In this document: positions 15,963 through 28,005 of the stretch, one piece after another
Numbering within the stretch: the first letter of the stretch is position 1
Layout of the letters: every line of letters starts with the position of its first letter
NCBI RefSeq assembly: GCF_013184745.1
Contig: NZ_JAATVU010000011.1
Span: 62,001 to 126,000 of the forward strand
Source: Mangrovicoccus sp. HB161399
Lineage (GTDB): Bacteria; Pseudomonadota; Alphaproteobacteria; Rhodobacterales; Rhodobacteraceae
Direction of reading: 5' to 3'
Length of the DNA stretch: 64,000 nucleotides
The notes under the pieces: generated by a model
Seen by the model: only the letters and a program-made list of their open reading frames with translations
Told to the model about the DNA's origin: nothing
The model's database searches: none
Program-made: the position numbers and the translations under genes

Positions 15963-16175
15963 CGGGACCTTCCTGTTCGCATGCGCAAGAGGCCGACCAA
16001 TGCGCTCCGGCCGCATCTGGCGGACCTTGGCCTCGCGCGGAAAGGCTTCAGGCACGTGGCGGTCTTGAAGGCCAAGGTCGAGGAACTGGCCGCTGCGGAA
16101 TCATGGTCCGAGGCCCGCGCCCGTTCGCTGCGCGGCCCCGCAGATCAGCTCAAGCCGATCGCGCAGGACATCGGC
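15963..16175 (+). pseudogene. IS110-type transposase fragment
   Basis: In the plus frame the peptide RDLPVRMRKRPTNALRPHLA followed by DLGLARKGFRHVAVL and, further on, SLRGPADQLKPIAQDI closely follows the central part of IS110 transposases, whose usual wording is RDLLVRQRTxLINALRxHLA, then a GLxxxxG...VAVL stretch, then L...LADQL...I. The N-terminal DEDD catalytic part and the C-terminal serine domain are missing. This is a decayed remnant; IS110 elements have no terminal inverted repeats, so the original ends cannot be traced. Confidence 0.7.
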
Positions 16176-16995
16176 GGCCGTCACAGGTCCGGTCACGGCC
16201 GGCGCCATCGCCGCGGCGGTCCCGCGCCTCGGAGTCTGCCGATACGGGCGGCAGGTCGCGGCCCGGACCGGACTGGGGCCGAGCGCCAACGGCAGCTGCG
16301 GGCGGCAAAGGCGGTCGGGTCGCGGGAAGCAAGGCGACGGCTGCATCCGCCGTGATCGGATCGGCAGGCAGGACGCCGGCGCTGCAGGGGGGGCTGGCGC
16401 GAATGCCCGGGGGGAAGAAACTGAGGGCTACTGCGGCAGCCTTCCCAGGATCGCAAGGATCGCGCGGGCGCTGCTGAGACGGCACACGGCGCGCCGAGGC
16501 GAGCCCGCCTGGAGGCAGAACCCGAAAACCTCCCCGCAACGGGGACGGCGGGCACGGATGCAAGGCGCTGCAGGACGAAGCTGGACAGGTCGGGACCGGG
16601 GACTGGCAACCCGACGGGCGTTGGCGCAGAGGAGCGAGATGGAGTGTCCGGGCGTTCGGCATCTCGTTCGAAGCCTTGCTCCGCGGACGCAATCGAGGCC
16701 GGCAGCAAGGTGCCGCGCCGAAAGTGCCGGGCACATGGCGCAGCAGGCCCCGCCGCCATCGAAGCATCTGCGACTCCCGGCCGGTCCCAGGCATCGCTCG
16801 GGTGCGTTGCGATCTGGGGATGTCCGGCACTACCGGCGTGCCTGCGGTCCCGATTGAGTTGTCGGACGGAGAATGCCGACATGCCGACGGAGCTGCCGGA
16901 CGACGAGATGCGTGATCGGATGGAATGTCACCGGACGGACCGGTGACATGTCCGGCGGATGCAACGTCCGACGGCGGTCGCGCTGCGGTCCGGGA
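16176..16995. other. gene-poor stretch of about 820 bases
   Basis: No intact gene or RNA recognised on either strand. Together with the transposase fragments it looks like an old insertion site that has decayed, lying downstream of the Calvin operon. Confidence 0.45.
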
Positions 16996-17673
16996 TCAGG
17001 AGGCAAGGCGCAGGCGGCCGAACCAGTCCTGCAGATCCGGCAGCACGCTGGCCGCCCCCGAGAAATCCTCCCCGGCGGTATAGGCGGAGGGCGTCACCAC
17101 CACCTCCAGCCCGGCGGCCCGGGCCGAGAGTACCCCGTTGCGGCTGTCCTCGAAGGCCAGCGCGTCCTCCGCGCGGAGCCCGAGCCGCTCCAGCGCCGCC
17201 AGATAGACATCGGGAGCGGGCTTCTTCGCCGCGACGTCGTCCCCGGCGGCGATGACCTCGAAGATGTCGGCGGCGGCGCGGCCGGTGGCGGCCCGGATCA
17301 GCACGTCGACATTGGGCCGGTTGGTCGTGGTGGCGACGGCCAGCCGCAGCCCGGCCCCGCGCGCGTCGCTCAGCAGCCCCGCCACGCCCGGCCGCAGGGG
17401 CACGCCGCCCTGCGCCACGATTCGTCCGTAGCGGCGGGTCTTCTGCCGGTGCAGCTCCGCGATCCCCGCGTCGTCCGGGCCCGAACCGATGCCGTCGCGC
17501 CAGGCCCGCATCCGTTCCTTGCCGCCGGTGATCTTCAGCAGCCGCCGGTAGTCGTCGGTGCGCCAGTGCCAGCTCAGCCCGGCCTCCGCGAAGGTCTCGT
17601 TGAAGGCGCGGCGGTGGGCCTCCTCGGTTTCCGCCAGCGTGCCGTCGACATCGAATATCAGCGCACGCAGCAT
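16996..17673 (-). CDS. cbbY: CbbY, xylulose-1,5-bisphosphate phosphatase (HAD family)
   Basis: A 225-residue haloacid dehalogenase phosphatase. Motif I is FDVDGTLAETEEAHRRAFN (nucleophile and acid Asp), motif II is the TTT of LAVATTTNRPN, motif III/IV KKPAPDVYLAAL and AFEDSRNG. In Rhodobacter and plants CbbY destroys xylulose-1,5-bisphosphate, a side product that blocks RuBisCO. Last gene of the Calvin operon; its ATG overlaps the TGA of gph by one base, so it is translationally coupled. Confidence 0.92.
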   Translation of the reverse strand: MLRALIFDVDGTLAETEEAHRRAFNETFAEAGLSWHWRTDDYRRLLKITGGKERMRAWRDGIGSGPDDAGIAELHRQKTRRYGRIVAQGGVPLRPGVAGLLSDARGAGLRLAVATTTNRPNVDVLIRAATGRAAADIFEVIAAGDDVAAKKPAPDVYLAALERLGLRAEDALAFEDSRNGVLSARAAGLEVVVTPSAYTAGEDFSGAASVLPDLQDWFGRLRLAS

Positions 17674-18332
17674 CAGGCGGCCTTCCGCAGGCTGTGCACC
17701 AGCCCGGGCAGGGCGGAGAAATCGCCGAATGCCGCCTCGTGGCGCAGCTGCCCGACCGGCGTCTTGCGGTAGCCGCCGGTGAAGAGCAGGAAGGGAATTC
17801 CGGCGGCCTCGGCGGTGGCGGCATCGACCTCGCTGTCGCCCACATAGAGCCCGCGCCCGCCGAGCGCGGCGAAGGCGGCGCAGAGCGGCATCGGGTCGGG
17901 CTTGCGCAGGGGCAGGCTGTCGCCGCCGATCACCGCGGCGAAGAAACGTTCCAGCCCGAGCGCCGCGAGGATGGCGCGCGATGGCCCGGCCGGCTTGTTG
18001 GTGCAGAGCCCGAGAGGATGGCCTGCCGCCGCCAGCGCATCCAGCATGTCCGGGACATGCGGATAGGGCCGGGTCAGCTCGGCGGGGGCGGCATCGTAAT
18101 GCGCGAGGAAGCGTTCGGTCAGCGCGCCGTGGCGGCCGGGATCGCGCGGCAGGGCATGCGCCTCCATCACGCGCTCCACCAGCGCCGGAACGCCGTTGCC
18201 GATGAAGCTGCGGATGCGGCCGAGGTCCAGCGGTTCCAGCCCGGCCTCCTCCTGCATCTTCGCCGCGGCGGCGTGGATGTCCGGCGCGCTGTCGATCAGC
18301 GTGCCGTCGAGATCGAAGACGATCGGGGTCAT
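17673..18332 (-). CDS. cbbZ: phosphoglycolate phosphatase (CbbZ/Gph)
   Basis: A 219-residue HAD phosphatase with motif I FDLDGTLIDSAPDIHAA, the characteristic IRSFIGNGVPALVER cap segment, GLCTNKP (motif II) and VIGGDSLPLRKPDP plus YVGDSEVD (motifs III and IV). It hydrolyses 2-phosphoglycolate formed by the oxygenase side reaction of RuBisCO. ATG 18332 overlaps the stop codon of the preceding redoxin gene (ATGA). Confidence 0.93.
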   Translation of the reverse strand: MTPIVFDLDGTLIDSAPDIHAAAAKMQEEAGLEPLDLGRIRSFIGNGVPALVERVMEAHALPRDPGRHGALTERFLAHYDAAPAELTRPYPHVPDMLDALAAAGHPLGLCTNKPAGPSRAILAALGLERFFAAVIGGDSLPLRKPDPMPLCAAFAALGGRGLYVGDSEVDAATAEAAGIPFLLFTGGYRKTPVGQLRHEAAFGDFSALPGLVHSLRKAA

Positions 18333-18886
18333 GCCGGTTCCCTCCATTTGATCGAGCAGCCCATCGACGGGATCTGCGCCTCTGGTCCATGCCCGGTTTC
18401 CGCGACCTGCCGCATTGCCTCGTAGAGGTCGCGCCGCGTGCCCACCGGCGCGGCCTCCTTGCGCGAGGCGTCGAGCCGCCCGCGGTATTGCAGCCCCAGC
18501 CCGGCATCGAAGCCGAAGAAATCCGGCGTGCAGGCGGCGCCCCAGGAGCGCGCCACCGACTGGCCGGCATCGTGCAGGTAGGGGAAGGGGAAGCCGTGCC
18601 GCGCGGCCATTTCCTGCATCTTCGGGAAGCTGTCGGCGGGATAGGCCCCCGCGTCGTTCGAGCAGATCGCCGCCACGCCGATGCCCATCGCCTGCAGGTC
18701 GCGCGCGTCGCGCAGGATGCGGTCCAGAACGGCCAGCACGTAGGGACAATGGTTGCAGATGAACATCGCCAGCGTGCCGCGCTCGCCCGCGATGCTGCCC
18801 AGCGTGTGCCGCTGTCCGTCGGTGCCGGGCAGGGTGAAATGCGGCGGGCGCCAGCCGAACTCGCAGACGGGGGTCTCGACCGCCAT
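18329..18886 (-). CDS. thioredoxin-fold redoxin embedded in the Calvin operon
   Basis: A 185-residue protein of the AhpC/TSA-thioredoxin superfamily. The active-site motif FICNHCPYV gives a CxxC at Cys44 and Cys47; a conserved cis-proline region (ACTPDFFGFD) follows at about 130-140. No signal peptide, hence cytosolic. Family members of this type are widespread but poorly characterised and may act as disulfide reductases or peroxiredoxins. It lies 3 bases behind rpe and overlaps gph by ATGA, so it is made together with the carbon fixation enzymes. A redox link to the cycle, as thioredoxins give in chloroplasts, is plausible but unproven. Confidence 0.82.
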   Translation of the reverse strand: MAVETPVCEFGWRPPHFTLPGTDGQRHTLGSIAGERGTLAMFICNHCPYVLAVLDRILRDARDLQAMGIGVAAICSNDAGAYPADSFPKMQEMAARHGFPFPYLHDAGQSVARSWGAACTPDFFGFDAGLGLQYRGRLDASRKEAAPVGTRRDLYEAMRQVAETGHGPEAQIPSMGCSIKWREPA

Positions 18887-18889
18887 GGC

Positions 18890-19585
18890 TCAGGCCGCCG
18901 CCCGTGCCGCGGTTGCCGCCGCGCGGATCGCAGCGATGTTGCGGCCATAGACCTCCGGCTGCGCGACGGAGCCGCCGCGGAACACGGCCGAGCCCGCGAC
19001 CAGGACGTCCGCCCCGGCCCCGGCCAGCATCGGCGCGGTGGCGGGATCGACCCCGCCGTCGATCTCGACATGCACCGGGCGGTCGCCGATCATCGCGCGC
19101 AGGCGCCGGACCTTGGCGGTCATGTCGATGAATTTCTGCCCGCCGAAGCCCGGATTGACCGTCATCACGCAGACGAGGTCGCAGAGATCCAGCAGATGCT
19201 CCGCCGCCTCCGCGGGCGTGCCGGGATTCAGCGCGAGACCGGCCTTCATGCCCGCGGCCCGGATCGCCTGAAGCGTGCGGTGCGGATGCGGCCCGGCCTC
19301 GATATGCGCGGTCAGGACATCCGCCCCGGCTTCGGCATAGGCGTCGATATAGGCATCCACCGGCGAGATCATCAGGTGGACATCCATCACCGTCTTCACA
19401 TGCGGACGGAAGGCCTTCACCGCCGGAGGGCCGAAGGTCAGGTTGGGGACGAAATGCCCGTCCATCACGTCGACATGGACCCAGTCGGCGCCCTGGTCCT
19501 CGATGGCCCGGATCTCCGCCCCGAAATTGGCAAAATCCGCCGACAGGATGGAGGGGGCGATCTTGATGCTGCGGTCGATGCTCAT
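18890..19585 (-). CDS. cbbE: ribulose-phosphate 3-epimerase
   Basis: A 231-residue TIM-barrel enzyme that interconverts xylulose 5-phosphate and ribulose 5-phosphate in the regeneration phase. Signatures: APSILSADFANFG, HVDVMDGHFVPNLTFG (metal-binding His and Asp), VMTVNPGFGGQKFI and EIDGGV. It starts 10 bases after the cbbX stop codon. Full length for the family. Confidence 0.96.
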   Translation of the reverse strand: MSIDRSIKIAPSILSADFANFGAEIRAIEDQGADWVHVDVMDGHFVPNLTFGPPAVKAFRPHVKTVMDVHLMISPVDAYIDAYAEAGADVLTAHIEAGPHPHRTLQAIRAAGMKAGLALNPGTPAEAAEHLLDLCDLVCVMTVNPGFGGQKFIDMTAKVRRLRAMIGDRPVHVEIDGGVDPATAPMLAGAGADVLVAGSAVFRGGSVAQPEVYGRNIAAIRAAATAARAAA

Positions 19586-19595
19586 GGCTCTCTCC

Positions 19596-20537
19596 TCATT
19601 CCGCCGCCTGGGCCACGCGCGCCCGGTCGGTGCCGAGCCCGCCGCGGAACACCCGGCTGGCGCGCAGGTCGGTTTCGGTGATGGTGCTCAGCTCCTCGGC
19701 ATCCAGCGGGCCCTTGGCCTCGGCGAACAGCCGGTTGGCCTGGCGCAGCCGCGCGCGGTCGAGCGCGTTGCGGATCGAGCGGGCATTGGCGAAATGCGGC
19801 TGGTGGCGGCGCAGCCCGATATAGTCGGCCATTGCGGCGCGTGCCTCGGGCGCGAAGGCGTAGTTCTGCTCGGCCAGCATGATCTCCGAGATCTGCAGCA
19901 GCTCCCCGTCCGTGTAGTCCGGGAACTCGATATGGTGCGCGATGCGCGAACGGAAGCCGGGATTGCTCTCGAAGAACCGGTCCATCCGGTCGGCATAGCC
20001 GGCGAGGATCACCACCAGGTCGTCGCGGTTGTTCTCCATCACCTGAAGCAGGATCTCGATCGCCTCCTGGCCGTAGTCGCGCTCGTTCTCTGGCCGGTAG
20101 AGATAGTAGGCCTCGTCGATGAACAGCACCCCGCCCATCGCCTTCTTCAGCACTTCCTTGGTCTTGGGGGCGGTATGGCCGATATACTGGCCGACCAGGT
20201 CGTCGCGGGTGACGGTGACCAGGTGGCCCTTGCGGACATAGCCCAGCCGGTGCAGCAGGCTCGCCATCTTCAGCGCGACCGTGGTCTTGCCGGTGCCGGG
20301 ATTGCCGGTGAAGGACATGTGCAGCGTCGGCGTCTCGGTGGCCAGCCCCATCTGGCGGCGCGCCTGGTCGACCAGCAGGAGCGCGGCGGTCTCGCGGATG
20401 CGGGATTTCACCGGGGCGAGGCCGATCATCTCTTCGTCGAGCTCGCGCAGCACCTCGCGGGTGCCGCTCTCCTCGAAGGCGCGGGCCAGGTCGACGGTCT
20501 CGGGGCGGGGGGCGGTCTCTTCGGCGGTCTCGGTCAT
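19596..20537 (-). CDS. cbbX: CbbX, red-type RuBisCO activase
   Basis: A 313-residue AAA+ ATPase that removes inhibitory sugar phosphates from form IC RuBisCO by pulling on the C-terminus of CbbL. Walker A GNPGTGKT at 78-85, Walker B GVLFIDEA at 137-143, then sensor and arginine finger segments ([28 protein letters not shown]). The gene sits after a 171-base hairpin-rich spacer behind cbbS, so its expression may be tuned separately from cbbLS. Confidence 0.96.
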   Translation of the reverse strand: MTETAEETAPRPETVDLARAFEESGTREVLRELDEEMIGLAPVKSRIRETAALLLVDQARRQMGLATETPTLHMSFTGNPGTGKTTVALKMASLLHRLGYVRKGHLVTVTRDDLVGQYIGHTAPKTKEVLKKAMGGVLFIDEAYYLYRPENERDYGQEAIEILLQVMENNRDDLVVILAGYADRMDRFFESNPGFRSRIAHHIEFPDYTDGELLQISEIMLAEQNYAFAPEARAAMADYIGLRRHQPHFANARSIRNALDRARLRQANRLFAEAKGPLDAEELSTITETDLRASRVFRGGLGTDRARVAQAAE

Positions 20538-20569
20538 CGGGTCTGCCTCGCAGGGTCTCGGGGGGATGG

Positions 20570-20596
20570 GGACCGCAGCCGCTGGGGCTGCGGTCC
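20570..20596 (-). repeat. strong hairpin between cbbS and cbbX
   Basis: A perfect 11-bp stem GGACCGCAGCC/GGCTGCGGTCC with a 5-base loop, no T run. It is one of several hairpins in the 20,538-20,708 spacer (others: a 9-bp repeat CGGCAGCCG/CGGCTGCCG at about 20,640-20,681 and GGCGGG/CCCGCC nearby). It probably protects the cbbLS mRNA 3' end or lowers readthrough into cbbX. Confidence 0.7.
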
Positions 20597-20708
20597 TTGG
20601 GACGGGGGCCGGTTCCCGGGAGCATGAGGGGGAACCGGACCGGCAGCCGCCACTGGGACTGGAGGACGGACGGCTGCCGCGGGCGGGAACCCGCCCCGGC
20701 GCAAGCGG

Positions 20709-21128
20709 TCAGGCGTAGCGCGCGCCCTCGGGGCGGTCTGCCGAATAGCTCTGGATCGTGTAGCGCACGCTGCGTCCCTCGCCCTCCTGGCGGACGAGGC
20801 GGAAGCCCGGCTCCTCCTTGGGGCGGTTGACGATGAAGGACATGCGGATCGACTCCCAGCCCGGGCTGGCGTCGAAGGCGATGACGCGGATGTATTTCGC
20901 GCCATGCTCCTTACGGCATTCGTTCACCTCGAAGACCACCGCGGCGGCGTCGGGGTTGTCGAACATCGGGTGTCCCCACATCTCCCAGTAGGTGTTGCGG
21001 GGATGCGGATCGTCGGTCCATTCGACCGAGACCGCCCAGCCCTTGTCGATGGCGTACTGGGCCTGGAGGCGGATGTCCTCGTCGGTGAAATCAGGCAGGA
21101 AGCTGAAGGTGCCCTGGGTGAGGCGCAT
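20709..21128 (-). CDS. cbbS: RuBisCO small subunit (form IC)
   Basis: A 139-residue protein starting [19 protein letters not shown], characteristic of red-type small subunits, with [13 protein letters not shown] in the middle and a C-terminal extension (about 110-139) that forms the beta hairpin seen in red-type enzymes. It assembles as L8S8 with CbbL. It follows cbbL after 80 bases that contain a perfect 24-base palindrome. Confidence 0.96.
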   Translation of the reverse strand: MRLTQGTFSFLPDFTDEDIRLQAQYAIDKGWAVSVEWTDDPHPRNTYWEMWGHPMFDNPDAAAVVFEVNECRKEHGAKYIRVIAFDASPGWESIRMSFIVNRPKEEPGFRLVRQEGEGRSVRYTIQSYSADRPEGARYA

Positions 21129-21173
21129 GGGAATTCTCCTGGGGTCGTGTCGCTGGCGCGAGTGAGGGGGAGC

Positions 21174-21197
21174 GGGGGAGAGAGGCCTCTCTCCCCC
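21174..21197 (-). repeat. perfect 24-base palindrome between cbbL and cbbS
   Basis: GGGGGAGAGAGG joined directly to its complement CCTCTCTCCCCC. It begins 11 bases after the cbbL stop codon and could stabilise mRNA segments or adjust the L:S expression ratio. Confidence 0.7.
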
Positions 21198-21208
21198 CGG
21201 TGCAGGGA

Positions 21209-23777
<2,569 letters not shown>

Positions 23778-23790
23778 TTGGGGTCCTCCC

Positions 23791-24999
23791 TCATGCAGCC
23801 CGGTCCGCGGTCTTCAGCGCCGCGATCCCGGGCAGGTCCTTGCCTTCCAGCCATTCGAGGAAGGCGCCTCCGGCTGTGGAGACATAGGTGAATGCGTTCG
23901 CGGCCCTGGCCGCGTTCAGCGCCGCGACGGTGTCGCCGCCGCCCGCCACGGTCACCGCCCGGCTGTCCCGGGTCAGTTCCGCCGCGCGCTGGGCGAGGCG
24001 CATCGTGGCGAGGTCGAAGGGCGCCATCTCGAAGGCGCCGAGCGGGCCGTTCCACAGGATCGTCCGGCAGCCCTCAAGCACCCCTGCGAAGGCGGCGACC
24101 GATTGCGGCCCGGCATCGAGGATCATCGCGTCGACGGGGCAGGCCCCGGCTGCCACCGTGTCGGCCGGGGCGAAGGCTCGGAACTCGCGCGCCACCACCA
24201 CGTCTATGGGCAGGTGGATCCGGCAGCCATGGCCCTTGGCCAGCGCCTCGATCTCGCGCACCGTCTCCACTTCGCCCGGCTCGTGCAGCGACCGGCCCAT
24301 CGGCGCGCCCCGGGCGAAGAGGAAGGTGTTGGCCATTCCACCGCCGATGATCACGTGGTCGAGCCGCGCCACCAGGTTCTTCAGCACGGCGATCTTGGAG
24401 GAGACCTTGGAGCCTCCGACAATGGCACAGGCGGGCCGCTCCGGCGCGTCAAGGGAGGCAGAGAGCGCATCGAGTTCCTCGATCAGGAGCGGCCCTGCAA
24501 AGGCGGGGAGGAGGCCCGCCAATGCGTGCGTCGACGCATGCGCCCGGTGGGCGCAGGAGAAAGCGTCATTCACGTAGATGTCCCCGAGCCGCGCCAGCTC
24601 CGCGGCGAAGCCGGGATCGTCCGCCGTCTCGCCCGCGTTGTAGCGCAGGTTCTCGCACAGCAGCGCCTCGCCGTCCTTCAGGGACCGGCTCAGGATCACC
24701 GCGCTGTCGTCGGCGCAGACATCGGAGAATCTCACCGGCACGCCGAGCGCCTTCGACAGGGCCGGGCGCAGCTTGTCGACGGAGAAGTCGGGGTTGCGCT
24801 CGGTGGCGGAAGGCCGGCCGAAATGGGTCAGGATCACCAGCCGCGCGCCGCGCTCCAGCAGGGGGCGCATGCCGGCGGCAAAGCGGTCGATGCGGGTGGC
24901 ATCGGTGATGCGCCCGTCTTCGACCGGCACGTTTAGGTCGGCGCGCACCAGCACCCGGCGCCCGCGGACATCGGCATCCATGATGGAGGGGACCGCCAT
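23791..24999 (-). CDS. pgk: phosphoglycerate kinase
   Basis: A 402-residue enzyme that phosphorylates 3-phosphoglycerate, the product of RuBisCO. Signatures: [15 protein letters not shown], the basic patch [27 protein letters not shown], and nucleotide-binding [11 protein letters not shown] and [13 protein letters not shown]. Its ATG at 24999 overlaps the TGA of gap by one base, showing translational coupling of two consecutive pathway steps. Confidence 0.96.
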   Translation of the reverse strand: MAVPSIMDADVRGRRVLVRADLNVPVEDGRITDATRIDRFAAGMRPLLERGARLVILTHFGRPSATERNPDFSVDKLRPALSKALGVPVRFSDVCADDSAVILSRSLKDGEALLCENLRYNAGETADDPGFAAELARLGDIYVNDAFSCAHRAHASTHALAGLLPAFAGPLLIEELDALSASLDAPERPACAIVGGSKVSSKIAVLKNLVARLDHVIIGGGMANTFLFARGAPMGRSLHEPGEVETVREIEALAKGHGCRIHLPIDVVVAREFRAFAPADTVAAGACPVDAMILDAGPQSVAAFAGVLEGCRTILWNGPLGAFEMAPFDLATMRLAQRAAELTRDSRAVTVAGGGDTVAALNAARAANAFTYVSTAGGAFLEWLEGKDLPGIAALKTADRAA

Positions 25000-26000
25000 C
25001 AGATCAGCCTCCCCATCGCGACGGCGGTATCGGCCATCCGGTTCGAGAAGCCCCACTCGTTGTCGTACCAGCTGAGGATGCGGACCATGTTGCCGTCCAT
25101 CACCTTGGTCTGGTCCATGTGGAAGACCGAGGACCGGCTGTCATGGTTGAAATCCATCGAGACATTGGCCTTCTCGGTGAAGCCGAGGATGCCCTGGAGC
25201 GGTCCGGTGGCGGCGGCACGGATGGCCTCGTTGATCTCGTCGACCGTGGTGTCGCGCGCGGCCTCGAAGACCAGATCCACGACCGAGACATTCGGGGTCG
25301 GCACGCGGATCGCCACGCCGTCGAGCTTGCCGTTCAGCTCCGGCAGCACCAGCCCCACGGCCCGCGCCGCCCCGGTGGAGGTCGGGATCATCGACATCGC
25401 CGCGGCGCGGGCGCGGTACAGATCCTTGTGCATCGTGTCCAGCGTCGGCTGGTCGCCGGTATAGCTGTGGATCGTCGTCATGAAGCCGCGCTTGATGCCC
25501 ACCGCCGCGTGCAGCGCCTTGGCCACGGGCGACAGGCAGTTCGTGGTGCAGGAGGCGTTCGAGACCACCAGGTCGCCGCTGGTCAGGCTTTCATGGTTCA
25601 CGCCGAAGACGATGGTCTTGTCCGCGCCGTTGGCCGGGGCAGAGACCAGCACGCGCTTCGAGCCGTTCTCCAGGTGAAGCGCGGCCTTGTCGCGGTCGGT
25701 GAAGATGCCGGTGCATTCCAGCGCCACGTCGACTCCCGTCCAGGGCAGCTTCGCCGGATCGCGCTCGGCGGTGACCTCGATCGGCCCGTGGCCGATGTCG
25801 ATGGCATTGCCGCTGACCGTCACCTCGCGGGGGAAGCGGCCGTGGATCGAGTCGAACTGCAGCAGATGCGCGTTGGTCTCGACGGGGCCGAGATCGTTGA
25901 TCGCCACGACCTCGATGTCGTTGCGGGCGCTTTCAGCGATGGCGCGCAGCACGTTGCGGCCGATCCGTCCGAAGCCGTTGATGGCAACCTTGGTTGTCAT
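24999..26000 (-). CDS. gap: glyceraldehyde-3-phosphate dehydrogenase, type I
   Basis: A 333-residue enzyme reducing 1,3-bisphosphoglycerate. NAD(P)-binding [14 protein letters not shown]; catalytic Cys151 in [12 protein letters not shown]; ligand-binding [13 protein letters not shown]-terminal [12 protein letters not shown]. Residue 36 (INDLG) is an aspartate-containing loop that usually favours NAD; cofactor choice should be tested. GAGGGGGA lies before ATG 26000; 10 bases from tkt. Confidence 0.96.
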   Translation of the reverse strand: MTTKVAINGFGRIGRNVLRAIAESARNDIEVVAINDLGPVETNAHLLQFDSIHGRFPREVTVSGNAIDIGHGPIEVTAERDPAKLPWTGVDVALECTGIFTDRDKAALHLENGSKRVLVSAPANGADKTIVFGVNHESLTSGDLVVSNASCTTNCLSPVAKALHAAVGIKRGFMTTIHSYTGDQPTLDTMHKDLYRARAAAMSMIPTSTGAARAVGLVLPELNGKLDGVAIRVPTPNVSVVDLVFEAARDTTVDEINEAIRAAATGPLQGILGFTEKANVSMDFNHDSRSSVFHMDQTKVMDGNMVRILSWYDNEWGFSNRMADTAVAMGRLI

Positions 26001-26010
26001 GGTCTCCCCC

Positions 26011-27993
26011 TCACAGTCTTGCTCTTGCGGCATCGGCAATCGCCTCAGCCGTGATGCCGAAATGGCGGTAAAGCTCCTCGGCGGGCGCGGAGGCGCCGAA
26101 GCCCGCCATGCCGACGAAGCCGTCCTCGGGGCGCAGCATCAGGTCCCAGCCCTGGCGGATCGCGGCCTCGCAGCCGACCCGCGGGACATCTCCCAGAACG
26201 TCGCGGCGGTAGTCTCCGGGCTGTGCGGCGAAAAGCTCGAAGCTCGGCGCCGAGACCACGGCGGCCTGCACGCCTTCCCGGGCAAGCTGTTCCGCGGCGG
26301 CCATGGCCAGTTCCACCTCGGACCCGGTGGCAATCAGCGTCACGTCGCGCTTGGCCGGGTCGCGCAGCAGATAGGCGCCCTTCGCCACCATGTTTGCGTC
26401 GATATGGCGGGTGCGCAGCGTCGGCAGTCCCTGGCGGCTGAGGCAGAGAAGCGTCGGCGTGGCAGCGGACACGACAGCAACCTGCCACGCCTCCGCTGTC
26501 TCCACCGCATCGCAGGGGCGGATCACGGTCAGGTTGGGCATCGCCCTGAGCGAGGCGATGGTCTCCACCGGCTGGTGGGTGGGACCGTCCTCGCCGAGGC
26601 CGATGCTGTCATGGGTCATCACATAGGCGACCGGCACGCCCATAAGCGCGGAAAGCCGGATCGCCGGGCGGCAGTAGTCGGCGAAGGCGAGGAACGTGCC
26701 GCCATAGGCGAAGAACCCGCCATGCAGAGCGATGCCGTTCATCGCCGCCGCCATCGCATGTTCGCGGATGCCGTAATGCAGGTAGTCGCCGGCATAGTCG
26801 TCCCGCGTCACCGGGCGCATGGCAGAGGTCTTCGTGTTGTTCGACCCCGTCAGGTCGGCCGAGCCGCCGATGCTGTTCGGCAGGGCGGCATTCACCACCT
26901 CCAGCGCCATTTCGCTGGCCTTGCGGGTGGCGACCTTCGGCGCGTCTTTCGACAGCCGCGCCTTGTAGGCCGTGATCGCGGCATCGAGCGCGCGGGCATC
27001 GGGGCGGGCCAGCGAAGCGGCGAAGGCTTCGGCCTTCGGGCTGGCCTTGGCGCGGGCGGCCCAGGCGGCGCGCAGGGTGGCGCCGCGCTCGGCGATCCGG
27101 CCCCAGGCGCGGCGGACCTCGTCCGGCACCTCGAAGGGCGGGGCGGTCCAGCCCATCGCCTCGCGGGCTGCGGCGATTTCCTCGGCCCCCAAGGGCGCGC
27201 CATGGACCTTGTGGCTGCCGGCCTTGTTGGGCGCGCCCTTGCCGATCACGGTCTTGCAGGCGATCAGCGAGGGGCGGGGATCCTGGCGCGCGGCTTCGAT
27301 GGCGGCGGCGATGGCGCCGGTGTCATGGCCGTCCACGCTCTGCACATGCCATTGCGCGGCGGCGAAGCGGGCGCGCTGGTCGGTGGAGGTGGAGATGGCC
27401 GTGCTGCCGTCGATGGTGATGCCGTTATCGTCCCAGAAGACGACCAGCCGTCCGAGCCGCAGGTGCCCGGCCAAGTCGATCGCCTCGTGGGAGATGCCCT
27501 CCATCAGGCAGCCGTCCCCGGCCAGCACATAGGTCCAGTGATCCACGAGGTCGTCGCCGAAGCGCGCGTTCTGCATCCGCTCGGCCAGCGCCATGCCGAC
27601 CGCGGTGGAAATGCCCTGGCCCAGCGGCCCGGTCGTGGTCTCGATCCCCTTGGCGTGTCCGTATTCCGGGTGGCCCGCGGTGCGGCTGCCCATCTGGCGG
27701 AAATTCCGCAGCTGGTTGGCGTCCATGTCGTCATAGCCGAGCAGGTGGTTGATCGCGTAGACCAGCATGGAGCCATGCCCCGCGCTCATCACGAAGCGGT
27801 CGCGGTCGGGCCATTTGTCGTCGGCCGGGTCCACCGAGACGAAGCGGTTGAAAAGCACGGTCGCCACGTCGGCGAGCCCCATCGGCGCGCCGGGATGGCC
27901 GGAATTTGCCGCCTCGACGGCATCCATGGCGAGGACGCGTATGGCATTGGCCATGACGGTTTCGGAGACGGTGATCCGGGTCTGTTCGTTCAT
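26011..27993 (-). CDS. cbbT: transketolase
   Basis: A 660-residue thiamine diphosphate enzyme that shuttles two-carbon units in the regeneration phase. Signatures: [13 protein letters not shown] near the N-terminus, the ThDP motif [22 protein letters not shown], and TMRTRHID-like C-terminal domain features; [19 protein letters not shown] marks the pyrimidine domain. Full length. It starts 12 bases after prk. Confidence 0.96.
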   Translation of the reverse strand: MNEQTRITVSETVMANAIRVLAMDAVEAANSGHPGAPMGLADVATVLFNRFVSVDPADDKWPDRDRFVMSAGHGSMLVYAINHLLGYDDMDANQLRNFRQMGSRTAGHPEYGHAKGIETTTGPLGQGISTAVGMALAERMQNARFGDDLVDHWTYVLAGDGCLMEGISHEAIDLAGHLRLGRLVVFWDDNGITIDGSTAISTSTDQRARFAAAQWHVQSVDGHDTGAIAAAIEAARQDPRPSLIACKTVIGKGAPNKAGSHKVHGAPLGAEEIAAAREAMGWTAPPFEVPDEVRRAWGRIAERGATLRAAWAARAKASPKAEAFAASLARPDARALDAAITAYKARLSKDAPKVATRKASEMALEVVNAALPNSIGGSADLTGSNNTKTSAMRPVTRDDYAGDYLHYGIREHAMAAAMNGIALHGGFFAYGGTFLAFADYCRPAIRLSALMGVPVAYVMTHDSIGLGEDGPTHQPVETIASLRAMPNLTVIRPCDAVETAEAWQVAVVSAATPTLLCLSRQGLPTLRTRHIDANMVAKGAYLLRDPAKRDVTLIATGSEVELAMAAAEQLAREGVQAAVVSAPSFELFAAQPGDYRRDVLGDVPRVGCEAAIRQGWDLMLRPEDGFVGMAGFGASAPAEELYRHFGITAEAIADAARARL

Positions 27994-28005
27994 CTTGCGT
28001 CCTCC

